64,000 nucleotides of DNA from Desulfuromusa sp. (GTDB lineage: Bacteria > Desulfobacterota > Desulfuromonadia > Desulfuromonadales > Geopsychrobacteraceae): NCBI GenBank assembly GCA_021647765.1, contig JAKIUD010000005.1, positions 21,677 to 85,676 of the forward strand, written 5' to 3'. The position numbers and the translations under genes are program-made. This document shows, in pieces, positions 1 to 8,362 of this stretch. Under the pieces are notes generated by a model that saw nothing but the letters and a program-made list of their open reading frames with translations, ran no database searches and had not been told where the DNA came from. The number at the start of each line of letters is the position of its first letter. Within the stretch, counting starts at the first letter, position 1.

Positions 1-1660
1 ATATTTTGGTATAAAAGCGTGCATAGAGCAAATGCATCACCGCATGTTCAATACCGCCAATGTACTGGTCGACAGGCAGCCAATAATTTGCAACCTCTTT
101 ATCCAAGGGGCCACCGGTATAGTCGGGGCAAGTATAACGGGCAAAATACCAGGAACTTTCAACAAAAGTGTCAAAAGTATCACTCTCGCGTTTTGCCGGC
201 TTGCCACATTTTGGACAGTTGACGTTCAAAAACTCCTGGTGCCGAGACAGAGGGGATCCACCCTCGCCAGTCAACTTGACATCGGTGGGCAATACCACCG
301 GCAAATCCTCTTCAGGAACAGGAACAGTTCCGCAGCTGGCACAATAAATAATTGGAATTGGCGTTCCCCAATAGCGTTGCCGGGAGACACCCCAATCGCG
401 CAAACGATAATTGACGGTTTTGCGTCCTTCACCACACTCATCCAGAAAAGCGGCGATCTGCTCTTTTGCTGCTTCATTATCGACACCATTAAATTGACCG
501 GAATTCGTCAGTAATCCAGAATCGGTATAAGCCTCAGTCAACTGTTCGGTCGCCAGTTCTTCGCCCTCTGGTTGAATAACCACCCGGATTGGCAACTGGT
601 ATTTTTTTGCAAATTCAAAATCACGTTGATCATGGGCAGGAACTGCCATAACAGCACCAGTGCCATACCCCATCAGGACAAAATTGGCGAGAAAAATTGG
701 AATTTTTTCACCATTGAGAGGATTAATACAATATGAACCGGTAAATATTCCGATTTTTTCCAGGTCGCCACTGGTTCGAGCACTTTTTTCCTGACGTTCT
801 ACTGTCGCAATAAATTCATTGATCTTTGCCTCCTGCTCGGCAGTAACCAATGTTTTTACCAGAGGGTGTTCCGGAGCCAGGCTCATAAATGTTGCGCCGA
901 ACAAAGTATCTGGACGAGTGGTAAAGACTTTGACCTTCTCACTGTGGTCTGCAACCGCAAATTCAATTTCACAACCGTAACTCTTACCAATCCAGTTGCG
1001 TTGCATTGACAGAACCCGCTCAGGCCAACCGGGGAGTTTATCAGTCCATTCAAGCAGCTCATCGGCATAATCGGTAATTTTAAAGAACCACTGTTCCAGT
1101 TCTTTGGGCTGGACCAGATTATGACAGCGCCAACAACAACCATCCTCGACCTGCTCATTGGCAAGCACGGTTTGACAGTCCTCACACCAATTAACAGAAG
1201 AACCCTTTTTATAAGCCAGTCCTTTTTCAAACATCTGGAGAAAAACCAGTTGCTCCCAGCGATAATAATCAGCATCACAGGTAGCAAATTCACGCTTCCA
1301 ATCATAAGAGAGACCTATTTTCTTCAATTGGTGCTGCATACTCTCAATATTTTCATAGGTCCACTTTGCCGGGTGAATGCCATGCTCAATCGCAGCATTC
1401 TCCGCCGGCATACCAAAAGCATCCCAGCCCATCGGATGAAGAACATTAAACCCCTGCATCCGCTTAAAACGTGCAACAACGTCCCCAATCGCATAATTAC
1501 GAACGTGCCCCATATGGATACGACCGGAGGGATAGGGAAACATTTCCAGCAGGTAATATTTTTCTTTTTCAGTATCTACAGAAGCAGCAAAAGGTTGTTT
1601 TTCCTGCCAAAGTTTCTGCCACTTGGCTTCAATCTCTTTAGGATTATACAGATTATCCAT
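1..1660 (-). CDS. leuS: Leucyl-tRNA synthetase, N-terminal part (runs off left edge)
   Basis: Charges tRNA-Leu with leucine in the cytoplasm. The frame stays open from ATG at 1658-1660 to the left edge, giving about 553 of the usual 820-870 residues; the C-terminal anticodon-binding part lies outside. The class I signature reads HMGH followed by VRNY near residue 45. The CP1 editing insert and the family stretch WLPVDQYIGGIEHA close to the edge are clear. A zinc-knuckle-like CEDC...CCWRC set lies near residue 155. No T-box or other leader element was seen upstream. The family call is secure; only completeness is unknown. Confidence 0.97.
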   Translation of the reverse strand, partial: MDNLYNPKEIEAKWQKLWQEKQPFAASVDTEKEKYYLLEMFPYPSGRIHMGHVRNYAIGDVVARFKRMQGFNVLHPMGWDAFGMPAENAAIEHGIHPAKWTYENIESMQHQLKKIGLSYDWKREFATCDADYYRWEQLVFLQMFEKGLAYKKGSSVNWCEDCQTVLANEQVEDGCCWRCHNLVQPKELEQWFFKITDYADELLEWTDKLPGWPERVLSMQRNWIGKSYGCEIEFAVADHSEKVKVFTTRPDTLFGATFMSLAPEHPLVKTLVTAEQEAKINEFIATVERQEKSARTSGDLEKIGIFTGSYCINPLNGEKIPIFLANFVLMGYGTGAVMAVPAHDQRDFEFAKKYQLPIRVVIQPEGEELATEQLTEAYTDSGLLTNSGQFNGVDNEAAKEQIAAFLDECGEGRKTVNYRLRDWGVSRQRYWGTPIPIIYCASCGTVPVPEEDLPVVLPTDVKLTGEGGSPLSRHQEFLNVNCPKCGKPAKRESDTFDTFVESSWYFARYTCPDYTGGPLDKEVANYWLPVDQYIGGIEHAVMHLLYARFYTKI

Positions 1661-1715
1661 AATTCCTCCGCAACGGCAGGATCACCGTCACAAGCAAAAT
1701 CGAGTATATACACAA

Positions 1716-1735
1716 ATACCGGCCAAAGCCGGTAT
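1716..1735 (-). terminator. Possible terminator after infA
   Basis: A perfect 8-bp stem with a 4-base loop (ATACCGGC...GCCGGTAT) lies between infA and leuS. In the leftward direction it is followed only by TTTGTG, so the U-tract is weak. It may attenuate rather than end transcription into leuS. A second small hairpin (GAGGAA/TTCCTC) lies at about 1753-1771. Confidence 0.45.
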
Positions 1736-1821
1736 CGTTACAAACAAAGTATCGAGGAAATAAATATTCCTCTATATTTTACTGTTCCGACAACCAAACA
1801 GCAACACTATGACTTACCAGA

Positions 1822-2040
1822 CTATTTAGCCCGATAAGTGATACGGCCACGGGTCAGATCATAGGGAGACAGTTCCACCGTTACGCGATCACCAGGGAGA
1901 ATCCGAATATAATATTTACGCATTTTCCCAGAGATGTGTGCCAAAACAACGTGGTCGTTATCCAGTTTAACTCGAAACATGGCATTTGGTAACGGCTCTA
2001 CGACTGTTCCCTCAACTTCTATTGCTTCTTCTTTTGCCAA
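1822..2040 (-). CDS. infA: Translation initiation factor IF-1
   Basis: Small OB-fold protein that binds the A site of the 30S subunit during initiation. With the start at TTG 2038-2040 the product is 72 residues, the family's standard length, and begins M-AKEEAIEVEGTVVE. The core FRVKL, HISGKMRK and RGRITYR is typical. The start is decided by a near-perfect AGGAGG (2046-2051) five bases upstream. A second in-frame TTG at 2071-2073 would add 11 atypical residues and has no good ribosome site. No ATG is available near the N terminus. It precedes leuS in the same direction. Confidence 0.96.
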   Translation of the reverse strand: MAKEEAIEVEGTVVEPLPNAMFRVKLDNDHVVLAHISGKMRKYYIRILPGDRVTVELSPYDLTRGRITYRAK

Positions 2041-2045
2041 CTGCG

Positions 2046-2051
2046 CCTCCT
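2046..2051 (-). promoter_or_regulatory. Shine-Dalgarno site fixing the infA UUG start
   Basis: The hexamer AGGAGG on the minus strand is five bases before TTG 2038-2040. It explains how an essential factor is translated from a weak start codon and rules out the upstream TTG. Confidence 0.85.
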
Positions 2052-2115
2052 GAATATAATAATTAACTTCCAACTAAATTACAGTGAATTCTTATGCCAC
2101 GTTCACACAGGTCTG

Positions 2116-2526
2116 TCAAGTATAAGCACAGCCTCTTCGGTCACGCCCTGTCTCTGGATCGAGAAGGTTACGGACAACGGTGATAAGGTGAGCCGTTTGA
2201 AGCGGCTTGGTAATATATTCGTTGGCTCCGATCCCGAGGGCACGTTCCCGGGTCACAGTTGCCCCCTCAGTTGTCACGACAATAATTGGCAGGTTCTTGT
2301 AGTGAACATCATTACGAACGAGGCCAACTAACTTCAAACCATCCATCATCGGCATATGAATATCGGTCAACAGTAAGTCATATTTTTTAGCAGATAGTTG
2401 TTTCAGCGCAGCAACTCCATCGCTGGCTTCATCAATTTGCAAACCAGGAAGTCGTTGTAAGGCAAAAACAATAAACTGCCTCATCGTTGGTGAGTCATCA
2501 ACCACCAGAACCTTAGCGGCGTACAT
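2116..2526 (-). CDS. Single-domain CheY-like response regulator
   Basis: 136-residue receiver domain with no output domain. The acidic pair is in VLVVDDSPT, the phospho-acceptor Asp in LLLTDIHMP, the switch Thr in VVTTEGA and the Lys in YITKPL. It starts MYAAKVLVVDD with GGAG upstream. Receivers of this kind act by binding a partner protein, as in chemotaxis or pilus motility, but no chemotaxis genes are in view. It is followed leftward by infA and preceded by a second receiver gene about 60 bp away, so the two are probably co-transcribed. Confidence 0.9.
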   Translation of the reverse strand: MYAAKVLVVDDSPTMRQFIVFALQRLPGLQIDEASDGVAALKQLSAKKYDLLLTDIHMPMMDGLKLVGLVRNDVHYKNLPIIVVTTEGATVTRERALGIGANEYITKPLQTAHLITVVRNLLDPETGRDRRGCAYT

Positions 2527-2588
2527 ATCTTTTCTAACTCCACTATGCTAAAAAAATATAAAGCATCAATTGATGAGGCGGTTATTTG

Positions 2589-2960
2589 TCAATTTTGGGA
2601 CAATAGCTTTTCAATCGTTTCCATAACCACCGCAGACTTAAACGGCTTGGTTATATATTGATCAGCACCAACTTCCTCTCCACGGGATATATCTTCAGGG
2701 GTCTTCTTTGCAGTCAAAAGAATAATTGGAATATGTCGGGTTTTCGGGCTTTTTTTGAGTTGTTCACAAACTTCAAAACCATCTAATTCAGGGAGCATGA
2801 TATCCAGCAAGATCAAATCGGGAGCCTCAGCAGCTACAGCTTCAAGAGCAGCCAACCCGGTTGTTGCCCCCTGAACCAGATAACCTTTGGTCGTCAGCAG
2901 AATACTTTCCAACTTCAGCAAACTTTCCTCATCTTCAACTATGAGAATCTTTTTTTGCAT
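2589..2960 (-). CDS. Single-domain response regulator (PilH/PleD-type receiver)
   Basis: 123-residue receiver beginning MQKKILIVEDEESLL. The phospho-acceptor is in LILLDIMLP, the Thr in ILLTAKKT and the Lys in YITKPF. The start at ATG 2958-2960 is chosen because GGAGG lies eight bases upstream; an in-frame extension (MEAGH) would overlap that site. No DNA-binding or enzymatic output domain follows. It lies between a DUF4388 protein and another receiver, an arrangement common in delta-proteobacterial signalling clusters. Confidence 0.9.
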   Translation of the reverse strand: MQKKILIVEDEESLLKLESILLTTKGYLVQGATTGLAALEAVAAEAPDLILLDIMLPELDGFEVCEQLKKSPKTRHIPIILLTAKKTPEDISRGEEVGADQYITKPFKSAVVMETIEKLLSQN

Positions 2961-3148
2961 ATGCCCAGCCTCCAAGTAGCAAAATATCTGATTTAATCAC
3001 CTGATTAGCGCTATTCCTCTGCTGGATAAGGTTCCCTCTTCCCTTCAATAGGGAAAAAGGAATATTCCATAATCTCGCCATCCAAGCAGAAGATTAGCTA
3101 TAATTGTTTAAATTATAACAAAAAATGATCCAGAATAGTTATTTAAAC

Positions 3149-4219
3149 TCAATTGCTACTCCCCAAAGCTTGTTCCATCGCCAGACCTGCCTGTGAAAGA
3201 AAAACTTCAAAAGCGTTTACCGCATGAATTGGCTGATGAGCAGCGAAATTATCCCCATATAAAAGAGCAACGACTTGACCATCACTGACCAGTGGTCCCA
3301 GGAAAACCTCTTCAGGGACTCCATTTAGAAAAACTTTCAGATTTTCTTCTACAACCGTTTTATTGAGTGGAGAGCGGACAGCAACTTTATCTTTAAGAAC
3401 CTGGGCAAACAATGATCCAGGATCGACCGACAAGGTCATTTTACGAACCATCTCATCTGCAGCAACGCTGAGACCAGACAACCCAAACTGCCCCAACCCA
3501 ACCAGATGATTTCCCCTGACATCAAAGATAATGGCTCGATCCATAATCTCGCTGGCATAGCGAAGAATTAGAAGAATAATTCCACCACCAAGTTCGGGAT
3601 GTTCCAGTTCCGCCAACATTCCCCGAAGAAGTTCTAATCCATGTTGACTTTGCTGATTTTCCAGCTCAGCCAATTCAAGATCAATTGTGGCATCATCAAG
3701 AGCATCCTCAGAGCCCAGTTCAGCGATTTTGCCCCCCTTAACAACTAGGCGCTGCGAGCTAAGTCCCTGTTTTAACATAAAATCAAGAGGATTCAGAATG
3801 GCACTACCAAACGCTTTTATCTCTTCCAGTCGAAAAGTAAAATAACCTTCAGTCCAAGAAAAAAAACTAAAAATAATTTTTTCGATCTGGGCAGCAACAA
3901 CCAACTCAACTTCACTGGGTACAATCTGAAATTTGTCAATTAAAATTGCACCCAACGGTTGATGGGAACGCAGGTTCTGTTGATATCTTAATGCCTCATC
4001 AACCTGATCCTCGGTGACAATATTATTCCGGCGCAAAAGTTGTCCCAGGGTTTCTGGGAATAAGCTGGAAGAAGCACGGACGACTTGGCCGTCAATGAAA
4101 CAAACCGATCCTTCCCCCCGCTGACCTTTTAATGTCAGGATTCCCGATTTTTTACTCAAGCTGAGTATTTGCAGGATATCGCATATCCCTAAATCTTCCA
4201 GATAACCTTCAAGTGCCAT
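3149..4219 (-). CDS. DUF4388 (PATAN-type) signalling protein with GAF/roadblock-like C terminus
   Basis: 356 residues. The N-terminal ~100 residues match the DUF4388/PATAN pattern (GYLEDLGICDILQILSLS, then GEGSVCFIDGQVVRA), found in delta-proteobacterial two-component and gliding systems as a protein-interaction module. Residues ~60-110 resemble a GspE N-terminal segment (LGQLLRRNNIVTEDQVDEAL). The C-terminal ~150 residues look like a small sensory fold (IFDVRGNHLVGLGQFGLS ... LLYGDN). No transmembrane or catalytic motif is visible. Its position just upstream of two receivers suggests it takes part in the same circuit; the partner and signal are unknown. Confidence 0.75.
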   Translation of the reverse strand: MALEGYLEDLGICDILQILSLSKKSGILTLKGQRGEGSVCFIDGQVVRASSSLFPETLGQLLRRNNIVTEDQVDEALRYQQNLRSHQPLGAILIDKFQIVPSEVELVVAAQIEKIIFSFFSWTEGYFTFRLEEIKAFGSAILNPLDFMLKQGLSSQRLVVKGGKIAELGSEDALDDATIDLELAELENQQSQHGLELLRGMLAELEHPELGGGIILLILRYASEIMDRAIIFDVRGNHLVGLGQFGLSGLSVAADEMVRKMTLSVDPGSLFAQVLKDKVAVRSPLNKTVVEENLKVFLNGVPEEVFLGPLVSDGQVVALLYGDNFAAHQPIHAVNAFEVFLSQAGLAMEQALGSSN

Positions 4220-4400
4220 AATGGTAATCGTCCTGCCTTAGTTTTTCACGATCGATACTCTTCCCCTCGTCTGTTCTGAGGGAAGCACCCCCAGAAACAA
4301 AAGTCCGATACTTGGATAATTGTTGGTATTTATATTTTTTTGCAGCACCGATAAGACCGACAGAATATAAAGGTTTTGAGCTATCAGAACTTATCAGATT

Positions 4401-5759
4401 TCAACCCTCCCGAATATCCCTCCTGTTTAACCGCCCTACCCCAAAATATTCAAACCCTTCACTACGAACATAATGGGGATCATACTGGTTGCGACCGTCA
4501 AAAATAATTTTGTGCTTCATAGCGCGCGTCATTGCGGCAAAATCAGGATTACGGAAAGGTTTCCATTCCGTGACCAGCAGCAAAGCATCAACCCCCTGCA
4601 CCGCTTCGTACTGATTAGCAACTAATTTAATCGCCCCAGAGTCAAACCAGTCGGCAGGAAGTTCTTTTTGTGCCTCTTCCATCGCAATCGGGTCATAAAC
4701 GAATGCCTTGGCACCCGCGGCAATCAAATCTTCCAACAATGTTTTGGCCGGTGCCTCCCGCATATCATCGGTACCAGGTTTAAAAGACAATCCCCAAACT
4801 CCAAATATCAAACCAGACAAATCAGCACCAAAGCGTTGATTTAAATGGCGGGAAAACCAATGTTTTTGTTCCTGATTACGCTTCTCGACGGAGAGAAGAA
4901 CCTCAGATTTAAAATCAACTTTTTCAGCCATCCGGATAAGAGCTTGAACATCTTTCGGAAAACAAGAACCACCATAACCGCAACCGGGATATATAAACGA
5001 AAAACCAATCCGGTCATCAGAACCAATTCCACGCCGCACATTTTCAACATCGACATCCATCAATTCACAAAGATTTGAAATTTCATTAATAAATGATATC
5101 TTGGTCGCTAACATCGAATTGGCAGCGTATTTGGTCATTTCGGCATCGCGCACACCCATAAAAATAGTTCGCTCATGGTTACGGTTAAATGGGGCATACA
5201 GTTGCCGCATCAAATCTTTAGCTCGTTCACTTTCAGTCCCAATAACCACTCGATCTGGTTTCATGAAATCATCAATTGCCGCCCCCTCTTTTAAAAATTC
5301 TGGATTACTGACAACATCAAAATCAATTGTGACTTTTCGCTTATCCAACTCCTCCTGAATCGCAAGACGAACCAGATCGGCCGTGCCAACTGGCACTGTT
5401 GATTTATCTACAATAATGGCATAATCGGTCAGCAACCGACCAATCTCCCGAGCAACAGCCAGAACATACTGCAAATCGGCCGAACCATCCTCGCCTGGAG
5501 GAGTACCAACAGCGATAAAGAAGATATTTGATGTTTTTGCAGCTTCAGCCAGATTGGTGGTAAAATGGAGCCTCTCTTCAGAAAAATTGCGTTGTACCAA
5601 CGCCTCAAGACCAGGCTCATAAATTGGTAATTGCCCTAATTTGAGACCGTCAATTTTAGCTTGATCAATATCGATGCAGTTAACACTGTTTCCCATTTCA
5701 GCAAAACAAGCACCACTGACCAAACCGACGTATCCTGTTCCAATAATTGTTAAATTCAT
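4401..5759 (-). CDS. ugd: UDP-glucose 6-dehydrogenase
   Basis: Oxidises UDP-glucose to UDP-glucuronate with two NAD+, supplying exopolysaccharide or lipopolysaccharide synthesis. 452 residues, full length. The N-terminal Rossmann motif is IGTGYVGLVSGACFAE. The catalytic Cys is in YGGSCFPKDV (about residue 260), and KPDRVVIG and FKPGTDDMREAP are family signatures. It precedes galE by 239 bp in the same direction, giving a sugar-nucleotide pair. A decayed fragment of a second copy lies beyond galE at 7100-7204. Confidence 0.96.
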   Translation of the reverse strand: MNLTIIGTGYVGLVSGACFAEMGNSVNCIDIDQAKIDGLKLGQLPIYEPGLEALVQRNFSEERLHFTTNLAEAAKTSNIFFIAVGTPPGEDGSADLQYVLAVAREIGRLLTDYAIIVDKSTVPVGTADLVRLAIQEELDKRKVTIDFDVVSNPEFLKEGAAIDDFMKPDRVVIGTESERAKDLMRQLYAPFNRNHERTIFMGVRDAEMTKYAANSMLATKISFINEISNLCELMDVDVENVRRGIGSDDRIGFSFIYPGCGYGGSCFPKDVQALIRMAEKVDFKSEVLLSVEKRNQEQKHWFSRHLNQRFGADLSGLIFGVWGLSFKPGTDDMREAPAKTLLEDLIAAGAKAFVYDPIAMEEAQKELPADWFDSGAIKLVANQYEAVQGVDALLLVTEWKPFRNPDFAAMTRAMKHKIIFDGRNQYDPHYVRSEGFEYFGVGRLNRRDIREG

Positions 5760-5941
5760 CGTAACTCCCCTAAAATAATTCGCTGATAAGCAACAAAATC
5801 TTTTAAATTAAGACCAACAATCTTTCTCCGGGTTAAACCATTTTATTTTATTCTGGTCTTCTCCGCAATCGCCACATGCCCTGCGTGAGGCAGATTTTGA
5901 TTTCGATCCTAAATCCGCTTTTATCAGATTTTCATCCAGTC

Positions 5942-5989
5942 CAATAAGCCTTTGACAGGATCAACAGGATAAATTGGATATTAGAAACT
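5942..5989 (-). repeat. Short repeat, copy A (downstream of galE)
   Basis: The core CCTTTGACAGGATCAACAGG resembles the CAGGATNNACAGGAT repeats scattered in many Geobacter-type genomes. It matches copy B (7010-7057) at most positions over about 48 bp and in the same orientation; the two copies flank galE exactly. It is non-coding. Confidence 0.65.
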
Positions 5990-5998
5990 AAAAACCAA

Positions 5999-6982
5999 TC
6001 ATCCACGTCCATAGGTGTGACTCTTTTTCTGCCAATTCCAAGCCGTCTCAATAATTGATTCAATAGTTATATATAGAGGCTGCCAACCCAGCTCTTGCCT
6101 TGCTAAGGCACTGTCAGCAACCAAAGTTGGTGGATCACCAGAACGTCTTCCTTCAACATCGTAGGGAATTTTATTGCCGACCACTTTTATAGCCGCTTGC
6201 AAAATCTCCATAATTGAAAATCCCTGACCATTACCAAGATTGAATCCATAAGCCCCAGCATGAGAATCAAGATACTTCAAGGCAAGTAGATGGGCGCTAC
6301 AGAGATCATTAATATGAATGTAATCCCTGACACAAGTTCCATCAGGAGTTGGATAATCGGCTCCGAAAACTTTCAGACGTTTTTCTCCAGAAACTGATTT
6401 CAAAATATTGGGAATCAAGTGAGTTTCAGGATCATGTGCCTCACCGATTTCACCAGCAGGATCAGCACCCGCCGCATTGAAATAGCGTAAAGAGACTGAA
6501 TTCACCCCATATGCTGAAGCATAATCCTGCAAGATCTGTTCGATCATCAGCTTAGTCCAGCCATAAGGATTAATCGGCTGTTGCGGGTGATTTTCGTCAA
6601 TTCGGTCTGTGAATGGATGTCCAAAAGTCGCTGCAGTTGAAGAAAAAATTAAATCTTTTACTTCTGCTTGTTGCATAGCCGCCAATAAATTCAACGTACC
6701 GATCACATTATTCTGGTAGTAAAGTGCAGGATTCTCAACCGATTCGCCAACCAGTGAACGTGCAGAAAAATGCATAACCGCGTTAAAAGAGTTCCGCTCA
6801 AAAACGTCAGACAGCTCCCTCTTGTTCAGCAAATCACCTTCATACAGTTTTCCCCATTTGACAGCCCAACGATTTCCAGTCGAAAAATTATCAAATACTG
6901 TAACCTGATGACCTTGTTCACTAAGCATTTTTACCATGTGTGAACCAATATATCCAGCACCACCACAAACCAATATATTCAT
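5999..6982 (-). CDS. galE: UDP-glucose 4-epimerase
   Basis: Interconverts UDP-glucose and UDP-galactose using bound NAD+. 327 residues from ATG 6980-6982, which has GAGG seven bases upstream; longer in-frame starts would run through a repeat. GGAGYIGSHMVKML is the NAD-binding glycine motif, and SSTAATFG with YGWTKLMIEQ supplies the Ser/Tyr-Lys catalytic set. RYFNAAGADP and VRDYIHINDL are GalE signatures. With ugd it forms a nucleotide-sugar pair. Short repeats border the gene on both sides. Confidence 0.95.
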   Translation of the reverse strand: MNILVCGGAGYIGSHMVKMLSEQGHQVTVFDNFSTGNRWAVKWGKLYEGDLLNKRELSDVFERNSFNAVMHFSARSLVGESVENPALYYQNNVIGTLNLLAAMQQAEVKDLIFSSTAATFGHPFTDRIDENHPQQPINPYGWTKLMIEQILQDYASAYGVNSVSLRYFNAAGADPAGEIGEAHDPETHLIPNILKSVSGEKRLKVFGADYPTPDGTCVRDYIHINDLCSAHLLALKYLDSHAGAYGFNLGNGQGFSIMEILQAAIKVVGNKIPYDVEGRRSGDPPTLVADSALARQELGWQPLYITIESIIETAWNWQKKSHTYGRG

Positions 6983-7009
6983 AACATTCCTCAAGAAGAA
7001 CGACTTCAA

Positions 7010-7057
7010 CAATAGGCCTTTGACAGGATTTACAGGATAGAATCTGATGTTAGAACC
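7010..7057 (-). repeat. Short repeat, copy B (upstream of galE)
   Basis: Second copy of the CCTTTGACAGGATTTACAGG repeat, 28 bp upstream of the galE start codon. It shares AATARGCCTTTGACAGGAT and a following TTAGAA segment with copy A. Either sequence could have served as a recombination site when galE and the neighbouring ugd remnant were rearranged. Confidence 0.65.
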
Positions 7058-7099
7058 TAGCCAAAAAACAGCCCTTGATCTCTTGTTTTGATTTATCAA

Positions 7100-7204
7100 T
7101 CAGACCTTATCAGCTGCAAGATCAGGATTTCTGAATGGCGTCCACTCAGTCGCCAGTAACAAGGCATCTACATTTTGCAAAGCTTCGTATTGGTTCGAGA
7201 CAAG
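7100..7204 (-). pseudogene. Remnant of a second UDP-glucose dehydrogenase (C-terminal fragment)
   Basis: The minus strand encodes LVSNQYEALQNVDALLLA then TEWTPFRNPDLAA. This matches LVANQYEAVQGVDALLLV and TEWKPFRNPDFAA near the C terminus of the intact Ugd at 4401-5759. The match is cut off by a stop (TAG) just upstream and ends at TGA 7100-7102. About 33 codons survive. It lies between galE and comEA, so the ancestral order was probably ugd-galE-ugd' or a tandem duplication later deleted. The nucleotide sequence has diverged from the intact copy, so the event is not recent. Confidence 0.8.
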
Positions 7205-7235
7205 CTAAATTCATTCCGACACTCCTCAAACGCGA

Positions 7236-7270
7236 ACAAAAATGGCAGGAAAGGACATCCTTTCCTGCCA
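7236..7270 (-). terminator. Intrinsic terminator of comEA
   Basis: A perfect 12-bp stem (TGGCAGGAAAGG/CCTTTCCTGCCA) is followed leftward by TTTTTGTT. It lies 27 bp after the comEA stop. Confidence 0.85.
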
Positions 7271-7296
7271 TTACCTGTGAAAAAGACCTGAGTCAC

Positions 7297-7593
7297 TTAT
7301 TTCGTTTTTTTCGACTTTTTGGATGTTACGGTAATTTGATTGCGAATCTTTGACAACGTTTTATCACCGATCCCTTTGACGTTTGCCAATTCGTCCACCG
7401 AAGAGAATTTGTGCTTTTTTCGGTATTCAACAATCTTTTCAGCCGTTTTAGACCCGATTCCCTTAAGTTCAACCAGCTGTGCAGCTGTCGCGGTATTGAT
7501 ATTAATTTTCCCGGCAGCAAATGACGGTTGATAAGCGAAAACCATTGCGACAACCAGAAGACTACATAAAAGAAACTTTTTGATATTCTTCAT
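7297..7593 (-). CDS. ComEA-like helix-hairpin-helix DNA-binding protein
   Basis: 98-residue exported protein. Residues 1-26 form a signal peptide or membrane anchor ending SFAAG. Then comes KININTATAAQLVELKGIG and a second hairpin VDELANVKGIGDKTLSKI, the paired helix-hairpin-helix motif that binds DNA backbone non-specifically in competence protein ComEA. The C-terminal tail is Lys-rich. It is monocistronic, with its own promoter (7692-7720) and terminator. Short stand-alone ComEA proteins are common in delta-proteobacteria; a role in DNA uptake is plausible given the pilus operon nearby but is not shown. Confidence 0.85.
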   Translation of the reverse strand: MKNIKKFLLCSLLVVAMVFAYQPSFAAGKININTATAAQLVELKGIGSKTAEKIVEYRKKHKFSSVDELANVKGIGDKTLSKIRNQITVTSKKSKKTK

Positions 7594-7691
7594 TAAACCT
7601 CCTCCTATCTTCTACTTTTATGTTTAAACATACAGAGTGGATTACCTGAGATAGGCCCCCTCCACAGGACGTTCAAGATGAACGCTTTCAA

Positions 7692-7720
7692 ATAGTATAC
7701 ATCGAGTACAAGAATGTCAA
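7692..7720 (-). promoter_or_regulatory. Sigma-70-type promoter of comEA
   Basis: On the minus strand there is TTGACA (7715-7720), a 17-bp spacer and TACTAT (7692-7697), about 100 bp upstream of comEA. The -35 is perfect and the -10 close to consensus. Confidence 0.75.
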
Positions 7721-7807
7721 ATTAAAAAATGAGATTACGGTAGATAGAGAGCCAAAACTCTATGGTACTGAGATTTGTACCTTGACAACAACGTAGGCTG
7801 TCTGAGA

Positions 7808-8143
7808 ATGAATGTTCGGCTGCAAACCCAGCTGTTTGTCTCATATATCAGCTCCTTTTCAGCCCATAGCTATGGCTATGAGCTCTCAAACGAGCCAAAA
7901 TCAGATCTCAAACTCCTGGCAATACGAATTCAAGATAAAATCCTTGAAGAACTCAATGAACACTCCAGAAATTTGCACATCCCCAGATCCGAATATATAC
8001 GTCAAGCGGTGATCGTCATGAATAAACAGGTCGATAGGGAATTACGAAGAAAACGAATTATGGAAGCATCCAGACGAATTCGTGCAGAGAGCATGCGAGT
8101 TAATGCCGAGTTTGATTCGATCGAGGACGCACCGAATGTATAA
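7808..8143 (+). CDS. Ribbon-helix-helix antitoxin-like protein, 5' end disturbed
   Basis: From about residue 35 the product reads LKLLAIRIQDKILEELNEHS then IPRSEYIRQAV, the CopG/ParD ribbon-helix-helix pattern of DNA-binding antitoxins, with a basic and then acidic C-terminal tail. Antitoxins of this type normally begin at the first beta-strand, but no ATG, GTG or TTG lies there. The first ~33 codons come from sequence holding a small palindrome (CATAGC...GCTATG, about 7868-7883) and look non-native. The original start has probably been replaced by an inserted repeat. The partner toxin is reduced to six codons. Confidence 0.55.
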   Translation: MNVRLQTQLFVSYISSFSAHSYGYELSNEPKSDLKLLAIRIQDKILEELNEHSRNLHIPRSEYIRQAVIVMNKQVDRELRRKRIMEASRRIRAESMRVNAEFDSIEDAPNV

Positions 8144-8153
8144 ACGTGGAGAG
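8136..8153 (+). pseudogene. Truncated MazF/PemK-type toxin start
   Basis: ATG at 8136-8138 overlaps the antitoxin stop and reads MYKRGE, the usual opening of MazF-type toxins. The match ends exactly where the 18-bp repeat at 8153-8170 begins; what follows is unrelated to the toxin fold. The module therefore has an antitoxin but no toxin. Six residues are little evidence on their own; the overlap and the breakpoint make the case. Confidence 0.45.
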
Positions 8154-8170
8154 GATATTTCGCCTGTCCC
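8153..8170 (+). repeat. 18-bp repeat, copy 1 (GGATATTTCGCCTGTCCC)
   Basis: Identical to 9059-9076 and in the same orientation. The two copies bracket the orphan PilY1 C-terminal module, and each marks an abrupt loss of homology (toxin start here, PilY1 module there). The sequence resembles the GGGGACAGG... ends seen near REP-associated elements; that link is from memory. Confidence 0.75.
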
Positions 8171-8362
8171 CTTCTTCCTCCTCTCGTTAGTGGATTGGTC
8201 TTCACCAACAAGAAGAACTGAAATAACCCACTTTTTCAACCCTCAAATTCTTGCGCAACTGGGTGAAAAAATGAATTTACAGAAGAGAAGTTACACTACC
8301 AAAAAAAGGGCGCCAACAATGGCGCCCAGGTTCTATAATGGCAATGAATCTAAAGATATTTT

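Noticed and set aside
1661..1821. T-box or leucine leader ahead of leuS
   Set aside because: No T-box sequence, specifier stem or leader peptide is visible; only two small hairpins.
1121..1837. A 238-codon open frame on the plus strand opposite leuS
   Set aside because: It is antisense to the clearly coding leuS frame, has low-complexity composition and no recognisable domain.
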